From the NCBI GenBank assembly GCA_026169575.1, contig JAPFCT010000260.1, positions 1-13,045 of the forward strand: 13,045 nucleotides of DNA, read 5' to 3'. Source of the stretch: Faecalimonas sp. GTDB lineage: Bacteria > Bacillota_A > Clostridia > Lachnospirales > Lachnospiraceae. A program made the position numbers and the translations under genes. The notes beneath the pieces are model-generated. The model worked only from the letters and a program-made list of their open reading frames with translations, was not told the origin of the DNA and searched no databases. Shown here piece after piece: positions 1 to 7,383 of this stretch (position 1 is the first letter of the stretch; each line of letters begins with the position of its first letter).

Positions 1-10
1 CCTTCTGCCA

Positions 11-27
11 TTTTTTTTTTTTTTTTT
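11..27. repeat. 17-nt poly-T homopolymer (poly-A on the minus strand)
   Basis: Seventeen consecutive T residues are read directly. On the minus strand the run immediately follows an ATG at 30-28, giving Met followed by five Lys codons and then AAT GGC AGA AGG before the window ends. It may therefore be the start of a divergently transcribed gene with a lysine-rich N-terminus, or simply an intergenic A/T tract. Runs of this length are prone to slippage. No clear Shine-Dalgarno sequence precedes the ATG, so no gene is called. Confidence 0.6.
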
Positions 28-202
28 CATATTTCTTTTCACTTCAGTTGTCTTCTCGTACTCATTTTCTTTACTCGAAACTTTCAGGTATATTATTATT
101 AGATGTATAGAAACACTTGTTTTTATTCCAGGTTTTTCTTCAAGACACATACTATTTATATATTTTTTACAAAAAAATTGATTTTTAAGAAAGATTTTTG
201 TT

Positions 203-904
203 ATGAATATCGATAAAATTCTCGGAAGTAATATAAGAAAATATAGAACCGCACGCAATATGACCTTAAAAGAATTATCAGAAAAGCTTCACAAAAGTAT
301 TTCTACCGTTTCTAAATATGAAAAAGGAGATATCTCCCTCGATATACCTACTTTTATTGAAACTGCTGAGATTCTGGAAGTCTCACCATCTCTTCTTCTG
401 AACAGAGAAGAAACGACAGCTCCTGCGGAAAATATTTATGCTTCCTCCACCTCTGTTTTATATATGTATACTTATGACAGTCAGAGTAAATACATTGTTC
501 AAAGTTTGATTGAACAGTGTCCTTCTCTGACTGTTCCGAATACTTATAAAGTACACATGTTTAATGATGTAAAAGATTTTGCACATCCCGGAAATTGCAG
601 CGGACTTTATACCGGAGAACATACAAAAGATGGTTTTCTTGAAACCTATCTTCTCCATAATGAAATTTCCCAGACAGAACATGTCATGATCTCCTGCATA
701 AATAATCTCATTAATCCAAACCTGCAAGTTGGTCTGGTTACTGGCCTTTCTAATTATACAATGTTGCCAGTCTCCTTTAAAACAGTTATCTCTAACACAG
801 AACTTACAAATAAAAAAAGCCTGTTGGAACTGCTGATATTCTCAAAAGAAGATTTACAAATGATACGAAAAACAAATTATTTTTCTGTTCAGAATCCAGT
901 CTGA
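203..904 (+). CDS. XRE-family helix-turn-helix transcriptional regulator
   Basis: This 233-residue protein has an N-terminal HTH_3/XRE DNA-binding domain at about residues 7-64. The pattern is typical: IRKYRTARNMTLKELSEKL, then a recognition helix around STVSKYEKG, followed by the DIPTFIETAEILEVSPSLLL helices. Residues 75-233 form a C-terminal half that I do not recognise; it is neither a clear peptidase S24 nor a clear cupin domain, and probably serves ligand sensing or oligomerisation. The start is supported only by a weak upstream AAGAAAG. The gene lies alone on the plus strand, converging on the Fic gene, with a 172-nt AT-rich region upstream from which a divergent gene might also start. 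Its target is unknown. It is about 2.2 kb from the end of the sugar operon and not obviously linked to it. The HTH assignment is secure; the function of the C-terminal half is open. Confidence 0.88.
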   Translation: MNIDKILGSNIRKYRTARNMTLKELSEKLHKSISTVSKYEKGDISLDIPTFIETAEILEVSPSLLLNREETTAPAENIYASSTSVLYMYTYDSQSKYIVQSLIEQCPSLTVPNTYKVHMFNDVKDFAHPGNCSGLYTGEHTKDGFLETYLLHNEISQTEHVMISCINNLINPNLQVGLVTGLSNYTMLPVSFKTVISNTELTNKKSLLELLIFSKEDLQMIRKTNYFSVQNPV

Positions 905-930
905 TCAAGGAAAATACCATCTGCCCAGAT

Positions 931-968
931 TATAAAATGAAAAGCAGCAAAGCGCTTTTCATTTTATA
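931..968. terminator. Probable bidirectional Rho-independent terminator
   Basis: A perfect 15-bp inverted repeat (931-945 with 954-968) encloses an 8-nt loop and begins 27 nt after the regulator stop codon. The outer arms are A/T-rich (TATAAAATGAAAAGC and its complement), so transcription from either side yields a hairpin with a U-rich 3' arm. It sits between two convergent genes, where it can serve both the XRE gene (+) and the Fic gene (-). Confidence 0.75.
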
Positions 969-995
969 TGTTTGTAAAGTTTATACGAACAACTC

Positions 996-1982
996 CTATC
1001 TCTTTCTATATCTTTGATTTTTACTTTTCGGGGCATCCGGGATCGTCATCTGTATCAGCCCATTCTCCAATGCCGGATTTAAATAATTTTTCCGCAAGGC
1101 ATCTTTTGATTTTAAATGAAGCAGTTCCAAAATTTCATTTGCCGTGTACGGCATCCCTTCTTCCATCACTTCCAAAAGTTTTTTTACATATTTGGAAATA
1201 CTCTCTGCCGGTTCCTTCGGTTCCTTTTTTATTTCATCTAAAGCAATATCGATCTGTTCCAGCATAAACTCAATAAATGCCGTTATTTTTCTTTCCATAT
1301 GACAGACCGCGGCCGTTTCATAATACCTTTCCTTTGCCTTTTCCATCTGCCTCTCCGGAGCAAGAGACGCAAAAAACGGATTCCACTCTGTCAAAATAGC
1401 ATTCTGCCATATTTTTGCCATTCTGTTATTACCATCTGTAAATGGATGCAGAAACAAGAATTCATAATGAAAGACAGCGGCCAGGATCAACGGATGCACA
1501 CTTCCTCTGTGCTCTTCCATCCACCCAAAAAGTTCCTGGACCTGACCCGGTACAAATCGCGCCGGCGGCGCCATGAAAAACTGACTGCTGTTGAACACCC
1601 CTTTTTCTCCCTGCCGAAATGTCCCCGGCTCTCCGGAAAGACCTTCCATCAAAATCCCATGAGCGTTTCTCAGATCTGAGACATTATAAAGGTCTGCTTC
1701 TTCTATGTATAAATAAGCCGCATAAGTATTTTGTACTTCCCTGATTTGCCTCTCTCTTGCCGATATCACTCTTTCCTCGATAATCTCTCTCATCTCTCCG
1801 ACAGACAGCCGATTTCCTTCCGTTTCTAAAACTGCATGTACTGCACGGATCCTGCCCTCCTTATCCATAGCTGCGTTTCCACCATGATAGCGCTCCATGA
1901 TCCTTCCAGACTTCTCCGCGATTGACGCGGTCAGCATCAAAATCTTATCTGTAATTTCATATGGCGGATGATAATTTCCCAT
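996..1982 (-). CDS. Fic-domain protein (putative AMP transferase) with C-terminal winged-helix-like region
   Basis: This 328-residue protein belongs to the Fic family, whose members usually transfer AMP from ATP to hydroxyl side chains of target proteins. The active-site loop is visible at residues 179-187 (HPFTDGNNR), with the catalytic His179 and acidic Asp183. An N-terminal helical region (about 1-120) contains LETEGNRLS at 52-60, which resembles the inhibitory-helix E-G-N motif of class II Fic proteins, although its usual upstream Ser/Thr is not in place. Residues 137-176 form the helix bundle before the active site, and 262-328 look like the winged-helix tail often found in this family. 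The active-site loop departs from the consensus HPFx(D/E)GNGRxxR: Asn186 replaces Gly and Lys190 replaces the final Arg, so AMP-transfer activity is uncertain. AAAGGAGG lies 7 nt upstream of the ATG and fixes the start. The gene is monocistronic, with no antitoxin-like small gene beside it. Confidence 0.9.
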   Translation of the reverse strand: MGNYHPPYEITDKILMLTASIAEKSGRIMERYHGGNAAMDKEGRIRAVHAVLETEGNRLSVGEMREIIEERVISARERQIREVQNTYAAYLYIEEADLYNVSDLRNAHGILMEGLSGEPGTFRQGEKGVFNSSQFFMAPPARFVPGQVQELFGWMEEHRGSVHPLILAAVFHYEFLFLHPFTDGNNRMAKIWQNAILTEWNPFFASLAPERQMEKAKERYYETAAVCHMERKITAFIEFMLEQIDIALDEIKKEPKEPAESISKYVKKLLEVMEEGMPYTANEILELLHLKSKDALRKNYLNPALENGLIQMTIPDAPKSKNQRYRKR

Positions 1983-2018
1983 TTTAATTCCTCCTTTATC
2001 TTACACATTTTCTTATTT

Positions 2019-2046
2019 ATTATCTTGCTTATTTTAAATTATTCAA
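2019..2046 (-). promoter_or_regulatory. Candidate sigma-70-type promoter of the Fic gene
   Basis: Read on the minus strand, TTGAAT (2046-2041) is followed after 16 nt by GATAAT (2024-2019), matching 4/6 and 5/6 of the -35 and -10 consensus. Transcription would start near 2012, giving a leader of about 30 nt with AAAGGAGG just ahead of the Fic start codon. The region is AT-rich, so a chance match is possible. Confidence 0.4.
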
Positions 2047-2480
2047 ACAAAAGTCATCTGTACCTTTCCACTGTCATAAATTTCAAAAACACTGTCCATC
2101 ATCATACATATGATCTTACTTTCATTTCAATCTATCTTACATGTTTTTGATTGTTTCCAGTGAAATACAGATTCATTTTTCTTTACCTTTCAGGTATCTT
2201 TTTATGCACTGCAGGAACTTCTTTTTTCCACAAAAACGCTTTATTTTCATGTTTATTCAACATTTTGGCATTGTTTTTGAGCGATTTCCATTCTATTTTC
2301 CATATCATCGCATTACAAAACCAGCTTTATCTTATATGTTATTCAACGCATTTCTATTTTTTCTTTCCGAAAATCAGATCACATCCTGCGTACCACTCTT
2401 ATCATACATACTTTTCAACAAATAAGCAAATCCTTTTTCTATACAAAAAATCTCTGTTTCAGCATCGTTTTTCAGCATAA

Positions 2481-2550
2481 TTCTTTTTAACACAGCAAGA
2501 CGTAGAAGAGTTCTTTTTCGTGCAGGAATATCATTAAAAGACTTCTTTTT
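2481..2550 (+). repeat. Three TTCTTTTT tracts spaced about 31 nt apart
   Basis: The octamer TTCTTTTT occurs at 2481, 2511 and 2543, that is, 30 and 32 nt apart and close to three helical turns. Just upstream, TTTCAGCAT is directly repeated at 2457 and 2470. The sequences between the tracts are only loosely alike. This sits at the boundary where the plus strand changes from pyrimidine- to purine-rich. It could be a phased, bent-DNA element or chance in a T-rich region. Confidence 0.3.
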
Positions 2551-3102
2551 GGCATAACAAAGTATAAAAGGTCACAGCGATGTACAAATATGCAGGAAAA
2601 GAGTAAGAGAAAACAAAGCAAAATTTACGGGAAAACCAGAGCGAATGTAAAAAGAAGACAAAGAAACGCAAAAAGCAGAGGCAAGTAAAATAGGGAAGAA
2701 TTTAAGAGAAGAAAAGGAACATATGGAGGAAGAGGTAAAATGTGGAAAATATACGAAAAAAAATCAGCAACGTATACAGACTTACAGAATAGGTTTTATT
2801 TTCCTATCATTCTATTTCATTTCTCCGTTCTGACATCTCTCATCTCCAGTCACCCCATTCTTCCCCCATTTTACACCGTCTCCCATGATACTATTCCTTA
2901 TTTTTCACTCCTGAATTTGCCATATGCTCTATTTTCTCTTATTTTGCGTTATAAGGCACTTTGTAACGCTAGCCATAACTTTTATAGCATTCTTATTTAA
3001 AACTCCTTATATCGCATTTTATTAGCTCCTTTTCACCTCTCCGTCATCAAACATAAGAAGCTTCACACCACCATCAGCCATCTTCCTTCCATCCTCCTCC
3101 AC

Positions 3103-3140
3103 AAAAAAATCCTCAGAGTTTCTGACGCTCCAAGGATTTT
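3103..3140 (-). terminator. Rho-independent terminator at the end of the sugar operon
   Basis: Read on the minus strand, AAAATCCT (3140-3133) pairs with AGGATTTT (3113-3106), and the T run continues to seven residues (3109-3103). The intervening bases contain a smaller possible CAGA/TCTG hairpin. It starts 24 nt after the stop of the DUF1653 gene, a suitable place to end the long minus-strand transcript. Confidence 0.7.
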
Positions 3141-3164
3141 CTGTCTTTCTTTTTCTTCTCTTCA

Positions 3165-3623
3165 TCAGTCGTGGCTTTCGACTCTCTCAAACCGGTATTT
3201 CTGCCTGATCTCCGGATATTTCTGTCTGTCCACCTCACCCATGAACATCCCATACGGCCGTGCACAGATTTTAAAAGGCGCATACAGCCCCTGATAAATC
3301 ACCAGCCGCTCCCCCGTTTCCGTATGCTGTGCAAACGCAAGCACTTTGTATAAATATTCTGACGTTTCCGCAGACACCCACTCCCGCTTAAAATGCCGTA
3401 CAATATCCCCTGCCCGGATATCTCTTTCTATCTCAGCTTCCATTTCACCTTCCGGCTCCGTATCAAGTTCCATGTATTCCTCTTTGTCAAGCGAAACCGG
3501 GATTCCTGATTTTCCCACAATGTGAACTCCTCCATACCACGTCCCGGTAATTTCAAAAATATCTCCAATCTGATATTCTGACGTATATTCATCATTTTTC
3601 TTGATAATTCTTACTCTGTCCAT
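3165..3623 (-). CDS. DUF1653-domain protein of unknown function
   Basis: The C-terminal part (about residues 72-148 of the 152-residue form) matches the DUF1653 pattern: GDIVRHFKREW, then a YKVLAFAQHTETGERLVIYQ core, a downstream RPYGMFMGEV segment and the ending KYRFERV. The N-terminal part (GDIFEITGTWYGGVHIVGKS) looks like a small SH3-like beta barrel, and an acidic linker (EPEGEMEAEIERD) joins the two. The domain's function is unknown. I prefer the ATG at 3623 because AGGAGA lies 7 nt upstream. An in-frame GTG at 3677 with AAGGGG upstream would add 18 residues (170 aa) and is the main alternative. It is the last gene of the minus-strand cluster, 74 nt (20 nt from the GTG) after the MBL-fold gene and before a terminator, so it probably shares the operon transcript, though nothing in it points to sugar metabolism. 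Confidence 0.8.
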   Translation of the reverse strand: MDRVRIIKKNDEYTSEYQIGDIFEITGTWYGGVHIVGKSGIPVSLDKEEYMELDTEPEGEMEAEIERDIRAGDIVRHFKREWVSAETSEYLYKVLAFAQHTETGERLVIYQGLYAPFKICARPYGMFMGEVDRQKYPEIRQKYRFERVESHD

Positions 3624-3697
3624 AGTTGTTTCTCCTGATATACTAATATTTGCACTGGTGTTTTCTGTCTTTTTCACGGATAGCCCCTTCAGATTTC

Positions 3698-4480
3698 TTA
3701 TAAATGATCACACACACGCTTCTCCGGCTTATATACAATTCGGATATCTTTATAAGATAAGATTCTAACCAATCCTTCACTTTTCGGATCAACATCCCCG
3801 TATTCTTCTCCCGTTACAATTCTCCTTGCCGCTTCCTGAAACTGATGGATAATTTCCTTCTCAACCGGCCATTTATGATGTGCCGGCCATGTTTTACAGT
3901 ACTGGAATTCCCGTCTGATCAGTTTAGTCACAGACTTTAGATATACTTCCGGCGACTGACTATATTCGATCTGCAGCAAAACATCTGCCTGACAACAAGT
4001 ATCTCCCGTAAAAAGCCATCCTCTCTCCTGATCCAGTATGCTGACCGATCCCGGAGAATGCCCAGGTGTACTGATAATTTCTAATGTCCTGTTTCCCAGA
4101 TCAAAAATATCCCCATCATCCATGAAGTGCAAGTCCTTTTTCACTGCCCGGGCATCTGTTCCCATGATATCTGACCGGAATTTACAGTCACTATGACAGG
4201 TATATACATCCTTCTCATCTTTCTGTAAACAGACCTTTTCAAAGGCTGCCGAACCTCCGATGTGATCAAAGTGTCCATGTGTTAAAATAACGAATATCGG
4301 CTTATTTGTCAAGGATCTCACAATTTTTTCCAAAGGAATCCTTCCCATTCCCGTGTCAATAAGAGCGGCTTTCTTTTCTCCCTCCAAAAGATACATATAC
4401 ACCGCTACCATTCCCTGACCTTCTTGTATCATCCATGAATGCTCATCCAGCTTAAATATCTGATAATTCATCTCATTCAT
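3698..4480 (-). CDS. MBL-fold (metallo-beta-lactamase superfamily) hydrolase
   Basis: This 260-residue cytoplasmic protein carries the complete metallo-beta-lactamase-fold metal site: HGHFDH at residues 68-73 (His68, His70, Asp72, His73), the STPGHSPGS motif with His141, Asp160 in FTGDT, and a C-terminal His201/His202 in PAHHKW. The length and motif order fit the broad glyoxalase II-like/hydrolase group, so two metal ions and hydrolysis of an ester, thioester or phosphoester are likely. The actual substrate cannot be read from the sequence. The ATG overlaps the end of the upstream esterase gene by 8 nt, suggesting translational coupling. A second ATG three codons in (4471) is possible. Its place directly after three esterases suggests a related ester or thioester intermediate, but that is inference; annotation as a true beta-lactamase would be wrong. 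Confidence 0.88.
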   Translation of the reverse strand: MNEMNYQIFKLDEHSWMIQEGQGMVAVYMYLLEGEKKAALIDTGMGRIPLEKIVRSLTNKPIFVILTHGHFDHIGGSAAFEKVCLQKDEKDVYTCHSDCKFRSDIMGTDARAVKKDLHFMDDGDIFDLGNRTLEIISTPGHSPGSVSILDQERGWLFTGDTCCQADVLLQIEYSQSPEVYLKSVTKLIRREFQYCKTWPAHHKWPVEKEIIHQFQEAARRIVTGEEYGDVDPKSEGLVRILSYKDIRIVYKPEKRVCDHL

Positions 4481-5621
4481 CCCGCCTTTTTGTTTCTACT
4501 CCTTCCTTACATCCCTGCCTGAACAGCATCTGTGCAAAGTCCAAAAAGCTTTTTCTCCAGACATTCCAGTCATGGGCGCCTCGATATACTTTACGGATCT
4601 GATGTATCCCTTTTTCTTCCAGAAGTTTATCATCCTGCACAAAACATTCCCAAAATGGATCCTGATCTCCCATAGATCTAAAAAATACCGGAAATAGTTC
4701 TGCAAATCTTTTCTCATTTTCCAATATCCGCAAATGTTCATTATTACTTTTTCCCCGTTCTACCATATCTAACGAAGTCCCTTGTATGATATCTGTCACA
4801 AAGCCGCTGAAAAGTCCCAATGCAGAAAAAAGTTCCGGATGACAAAATCCGGTAATACTTGTCTGAAGAGAACCCATCGACAGACCTGCCATAGCCCGCA
4901 GTTCTCTTTTTTTCCCAATCCGAAACTTTTTTTCTGCAAAAGGTATACACTCTTTTACCAGTTGTTCCTCTAACAACTTAAAATCTACAATCCTTTTTCC
5001 TTTCTCATCCACTCTCTGAACCATTCCATTACACATCACCACAACAAATGGAACTATCTTTTTTTCTGCAGTCAGATTATCCAGAATAAAGTTCACTTTT
5101 CCTGCCGTAGTCCAGCTCACCTCATTTTCACCATGGCCATGCTGAAGATATAAGACCGGAAAAATTTTACCTTTTTCCTCTTCATATTCCGCTGGTGTGT
5201 ATATCACACACCTTTCCCATCCTCCAGTTATTTCGGAATAAAAATATTCATTTCGGACACTTCCATGCGGCACATTTTTTAATTGATAAAAATCATCCTG
5301 CGGGAGTTCTATATAATTATACGGGCGGCTATAACCATATCCGATCGGGAGCAATGGTGAAAGTATCTCCATTCCATCCATTTTTATCTGAACATAATGA
5401 TGTCCCGTCCGATAAGGAAATATTCCCTCCCATACTCCATTTTCCCGCCTGATACAAGAATACTCTTTATCATCAACCGAAAATGTGACCAATTCCGCCT
5501 GCGATGCTGTAATCTTAATAATGACACTGCCATCCGGCTGCACTTCCAAAGGAGGAATCTGCCCCTGCCACGGAAGCACCTCATGAAAAGACAGCGCCTG
5601 CTCTGAAATATTATAGTTCAT
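4473..5621 (-). CDS. CE1/enterochelin-esterase-like alpha/beta hydrolase with N-terminal Ig-like domain
   Basis: This 382-residue protein has two parts. Residues 1-about 110 are beta-rich and resemble the N-terminal E-set (CBM48-like) domain seen in Fes-type and some CE1 esterases. Residues about 120-370 form an esterase-type alpha/beta hydrolase. The oxyanion-loop region is YLQHGHGENEVSW (158-170), the nucleophile elbow is GLSMGS (246-251) with Ser248, and the catalytic His is probably His350 in GAHDWNVW; an Asp around 319-321 (GDQD) may complete the triad. No signal peptide is present, so it should act in the cytoplasm. The ATG overlaps the end of the phosphorylase gene by 11 nt and the stop overlaps the MBL gene by 8 nt. 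It would remove acyl or acetyl groups from an imported glycoside; an acyl-siderophore role is less likely given the sugar-transport neighbours. The family is well supported, the substrate is not. Confidence 0.87.
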   Translation of the reverse strand: MNYNISEQALSFHEVLPWQGQIPPLEVQPDGSVIIKITASQAELVTFSVDDKEYSCIRRENGVWEGIFPYRTGHHYVQIKMDGMEILSPLLPIGYGYSRPYNYIELPQDDFYQLKNVPHGSVRNEYFYSEITGGWERCVIYTPAEYEEEKGKIFPVLYLQHGHGENEVSWTTAGKVNFILDNLTAEKKIVPFVVVMCNGMVQRVDEKGKRIVDFKLLEEQLVKECIPFAEKKFRIGKKRELRAMAGLSMGSLQTSITGFCHPELFSALGLFSGFVTDIIQGTSLDMVERGKSNNEHLRILENEKRFAELFPVFFRSMGDQDPFWECFVQDDKLLEEKGIHQIRKVYRGAHDWNVWRKSFLDFAQMLFRQGCKEGVETKRRDE

Positions 5622-7368
5622 CTATGATCTCTCCATTTTTCTTACCTGTGATATGATACGTCATTTTTTGCAAATCTGCATAAAGTTCAGCTGTATAGTT
5701 CTCCTTTTTCCACATAAAATGAATTTCATGCTTCCTCGTCTCGACTATAAGACTGCTGTCATAAGAAAATGCCGGAAATTCTGTCCGAAACCTTAGTAAT
5801 TTGAACTGTTGCCGTACTACTTTATCTAAGAAATGTTTCTCTGCATATTCCTTTGTCAAATTCGTTCTGTTAATCTCCTTATGTCCGCCGGCTCCTGCAC
5901 GCCGTACTGCCTCATAATCATTTTTCCCTGCAAAAAGATCTAAATACCATATCTGTGGTTTTCCCGGCATAAAAATCTGAATTGCCCGCGCCATAAGCAT
6001 CTTTCTGTCATTTTCTCCCAAAGCACTGTAATAAGTAGCATTTACCTGATAATATATGTTCTTCTGTCCATGTAAATCCTTCACATATCCACCCCTTGAC
6101 ACAATCGTATCAATAAGACTCTGAATCCTCTCTTCCGAAAGTAATCCCTTCAAATCTAAAAGTGGAATTCCATCATGACACCCTAACATATTTACAGTCC
6201 GGATCCTTTTTTCCATCAATTCCTCTGCCCATTTTTTCAAATACTCCCCATTTGCGCTTTCCAATGCGTCAATAATCAATCCCGGAAGAAAAAAATCATA
6301 TGTCATGTATCCTTTCTCTGCAATCTTTTCATAAATACCATCTGCATAGCTTGCATGAATCTCCGGTAAAAGTTCCAATCCAAACTTATCTGCAAGTTCT
6401 CTGACTTTCTCCAGAAGTTCCCACGTTCCCGGTTCATTCAAAAAGTTTTTTTCACCTGGCTTTTTCGGGGCATATGCAAAAGCATCCAGCCGCACAATTC
6501 CCGCACCATAATCAGCAAGTTTTTTCAGAGTCTCTTCATAAAATTCCCAGACAAGCGGAGATTTTATATTCAAATCCATCTGTCCCAGATACCTTCGTCT
6601 GGATTCTGCCATATCAACGATTGCCTTTACCTGTTCTTTCCTCAGCTTTTTTATAGCACGAACAACTTGATTCTCTTCTTCATTTCCTCCATCTGCTATC
6701 TCGGATAAAACAGATTTTGGACTTTCTCCGGATGCTGCTTTTTCATTGATTACCTCTGCAATACATTTTGCAGTTCTAAACTGAACTCCCGCAGCACCCA
6801 TAATATCTTGTGCATCAACCAGTGGATACGTTACTTCCTGATAAAAGGTATTCCAATAGGGAACTTCCTTCCCATCCGGGAAACGAACCATTAAAACTGG
6901 TAATCCTGGCTTTCTGAAAAACATATCCTGAATCCATTCGGAATCCGGCTGAATATATCCTTCCTCTGTCATCGTTCCATATCCATCCCAAAATTGATTC
7001 CAGTCAATAAAAAAATCCCGGTATTCTGATTGCTCCCCCTTTTTCAAAATGTCCTGAAACTGCTCTGACAAAACCGAGGCATGATTTAATATAAAATCCA
7101 GTTTCAGCTGAATCCCAAGTTCTCTCAGTTTTTCCAAATCTTGTTCTGATGCAAGCATTCCATCCAACTGATAATCAATTACAGAAAATCCCCGGTCTAA
7201 ATCCGTATGAAATAAACTAGGTAAAATATAAAAAGATGTAAATGCTCTGTTTCGTTCCGGCTTTTCTAAAAACTCTGCAATATCCGCCAAAGTTCCTCCT
7301 ATGCTGTCCGGATATGCATTCAACATCGGTCCATTATCAACTTTTACTATTCTTTTTTCTGTTTCCAT
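5611..7368 (-). CDS. GH13 subfamily 18-like glycoside phosphorylase (sucrose-phosphorylase relative)
   Basis: This 585-residue enzyme has the opening typical of the sucrose-phosphorylase group (NAYPDSIGGTL at 17-27; DRGFSVIDY at 58-66). Its GH13 conserved regions are DFILNH (91-96), GIVRLDAFAY with nucleophile Asp295, LLPEIH with acid/base Glu336, and GCHDG with the transition-state stabiliser Asp399, so it should be active. The family phosphorolyses alpha-glucosides such as sucrose, sucrose 6'-phosphate, glucosylglycerol or glucosylglycerate, releasing alpha-glucose 1-phosphate in the cytoplasm; which one applies here cannot be told. Compared with sucrose phosphorylases, about 80 extra residues (roughly 179-262, helical and charged) are inserted just before the QMDLNIKSP strand. 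I believe this is a trait of a Lachnospiraceae clade, not damage. AGGTGG precedes the ATG. The gene lies 15 nt after the kinase gene and overlaps the next esterase gene by 11 nt. Being a hydrolase instead of a phosphorylase is possible but less likely. Confidence 0.85.
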   Translation of the reverse strand: METEKRIVKVDNGPMLNAYPDSIGGTLADIAEFLEKPERNRAFTSFYILPSLFHTDLDRGFSVIDYQLDGMLASEQDLEKLRELGIQLKLDFILNHASVLSEQFQDILKKGEQSEYRDFFIDWNQFWDGYGTMTEEGYIQPDSEWIQDMFFRKPGLPVLMVRFPDGKEVPYWNTFYQEVTYPLVDAQDIMGAAGVQFRTAKCIAEVINEKAASGESPKSVLSEIADGGNEEENQVVRAIKKLRKEQVKAIVDMAESRRRYLGQMDLNIKSPLVWEFYEETLKKLADYGAGIVRLDAFAYAPKKPGEKNFLNEPGTWELLEKVRELADKFGLELLPEIHASYADGIYEKIAEKGYMTYDFFLPGLIIDALESANGEYLKKWAEELMEKRIRTVNMLGCHDGIPLLDLKGLLSEERIQSLIDTIVSRGGYVKDLHGQKNIYYQVNATYYSALGENDRKMLMARAIQIFMPGKPQIWYLDLFAGKNDYEAVRRAGAGGHKEINRTNLTKEYAEKHFLDKVVRQQFKLLRFRTEFPAFSYDSSLIVETRKHEIHFMWKKENYTAELYADLQKMTYHITGKKNGEIIDEL

Positions 7369-7383
7369 CTTCTACCACCTGCA

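Larger units (their letters stand above)
1998..3102. other. Gene-free 1.1-kb region with strong strand asymmetry
   Basis: No convincing coding gene was found here on either strand. Roughly 2050-2560 is pyrimidine-rich on the plus strand, about 2560-2790 switches abruptly to A/G-rich, and about 2800-3102 returns to C/T-rich. Open frames exist only because the T-rich and A-rich tracts avoid stop codons; their translations are low-complexity (Phe/Ile/Leu/Ser/His-rich, or Lys/Arg-rich) and match no family I know. The only frame with a good Shine-Dalgarno is at 2740-3000 (+), with GGAGG 10 nt before the ATG, but its product is compositionally biased and I do not call it. The stretch includes the candidate Fic promoter near its left end. 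It could hold an untranslated RNA or decayed sequence. Confidence 0.6.

Noticed and set aside
139..166. Possible promoter of the XRE gene (TTCAAG with a downstream TATTTT)
   Set aside because: Matches to the consensus are poor and the region is so A/T-rich that several equally weak pairs can be drawn.
1299..1679. 126-codon plus-strand frame opposite the Fic gene
   Set aside because: It is antisense to a well-supported coding sequence and its Cys/Arg/His-rich translation resembles no protein.
996..1982. Fic gene as half of a toxin-antitoxin pair
   Set aside because: No small antitoxin-type gene lies beside it. It appears monocistronic, and the protein carries its own E-G-N inhibitory-like segment, as in stand-alone class II Fic proteins.
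2141..2480. Overlapping 94- and 109-codon plus-strand frames
   Set aside because: Both are Phe/Ile/Leu/Ser-rich readings of the same T-rich DNA in different frames, with no family match and no ribosome binding site.
2590..2688. 32-codon plus-strand frame with 14 Lys/Arg residues
   Set aside because: It lies in the A/G-rich block, where such frames arise by chance, and no good ribosome binding site precedes the ATG. A basic peptide cannot be excluded.
2740..3000. 86-codon plus-strand frame preceded by GGAGG
   Set aside because: The spacing of the Shine-Dalgarno is acceptable, but the product is low-complexity and changes from basic to Phe/Leu/Ser/His-rich exactly where the base composition switches. 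That suggests an open frame caused by C/T-rich DNA, not a gene.
4473..5621. Enterochelin (siderophore) esterase role for the two-domain esterase
   Set aside because: The architecture is Fes-like, but the neighbours are sugar importer and glycoside-cleaving genes, and no siderophore gene is present.
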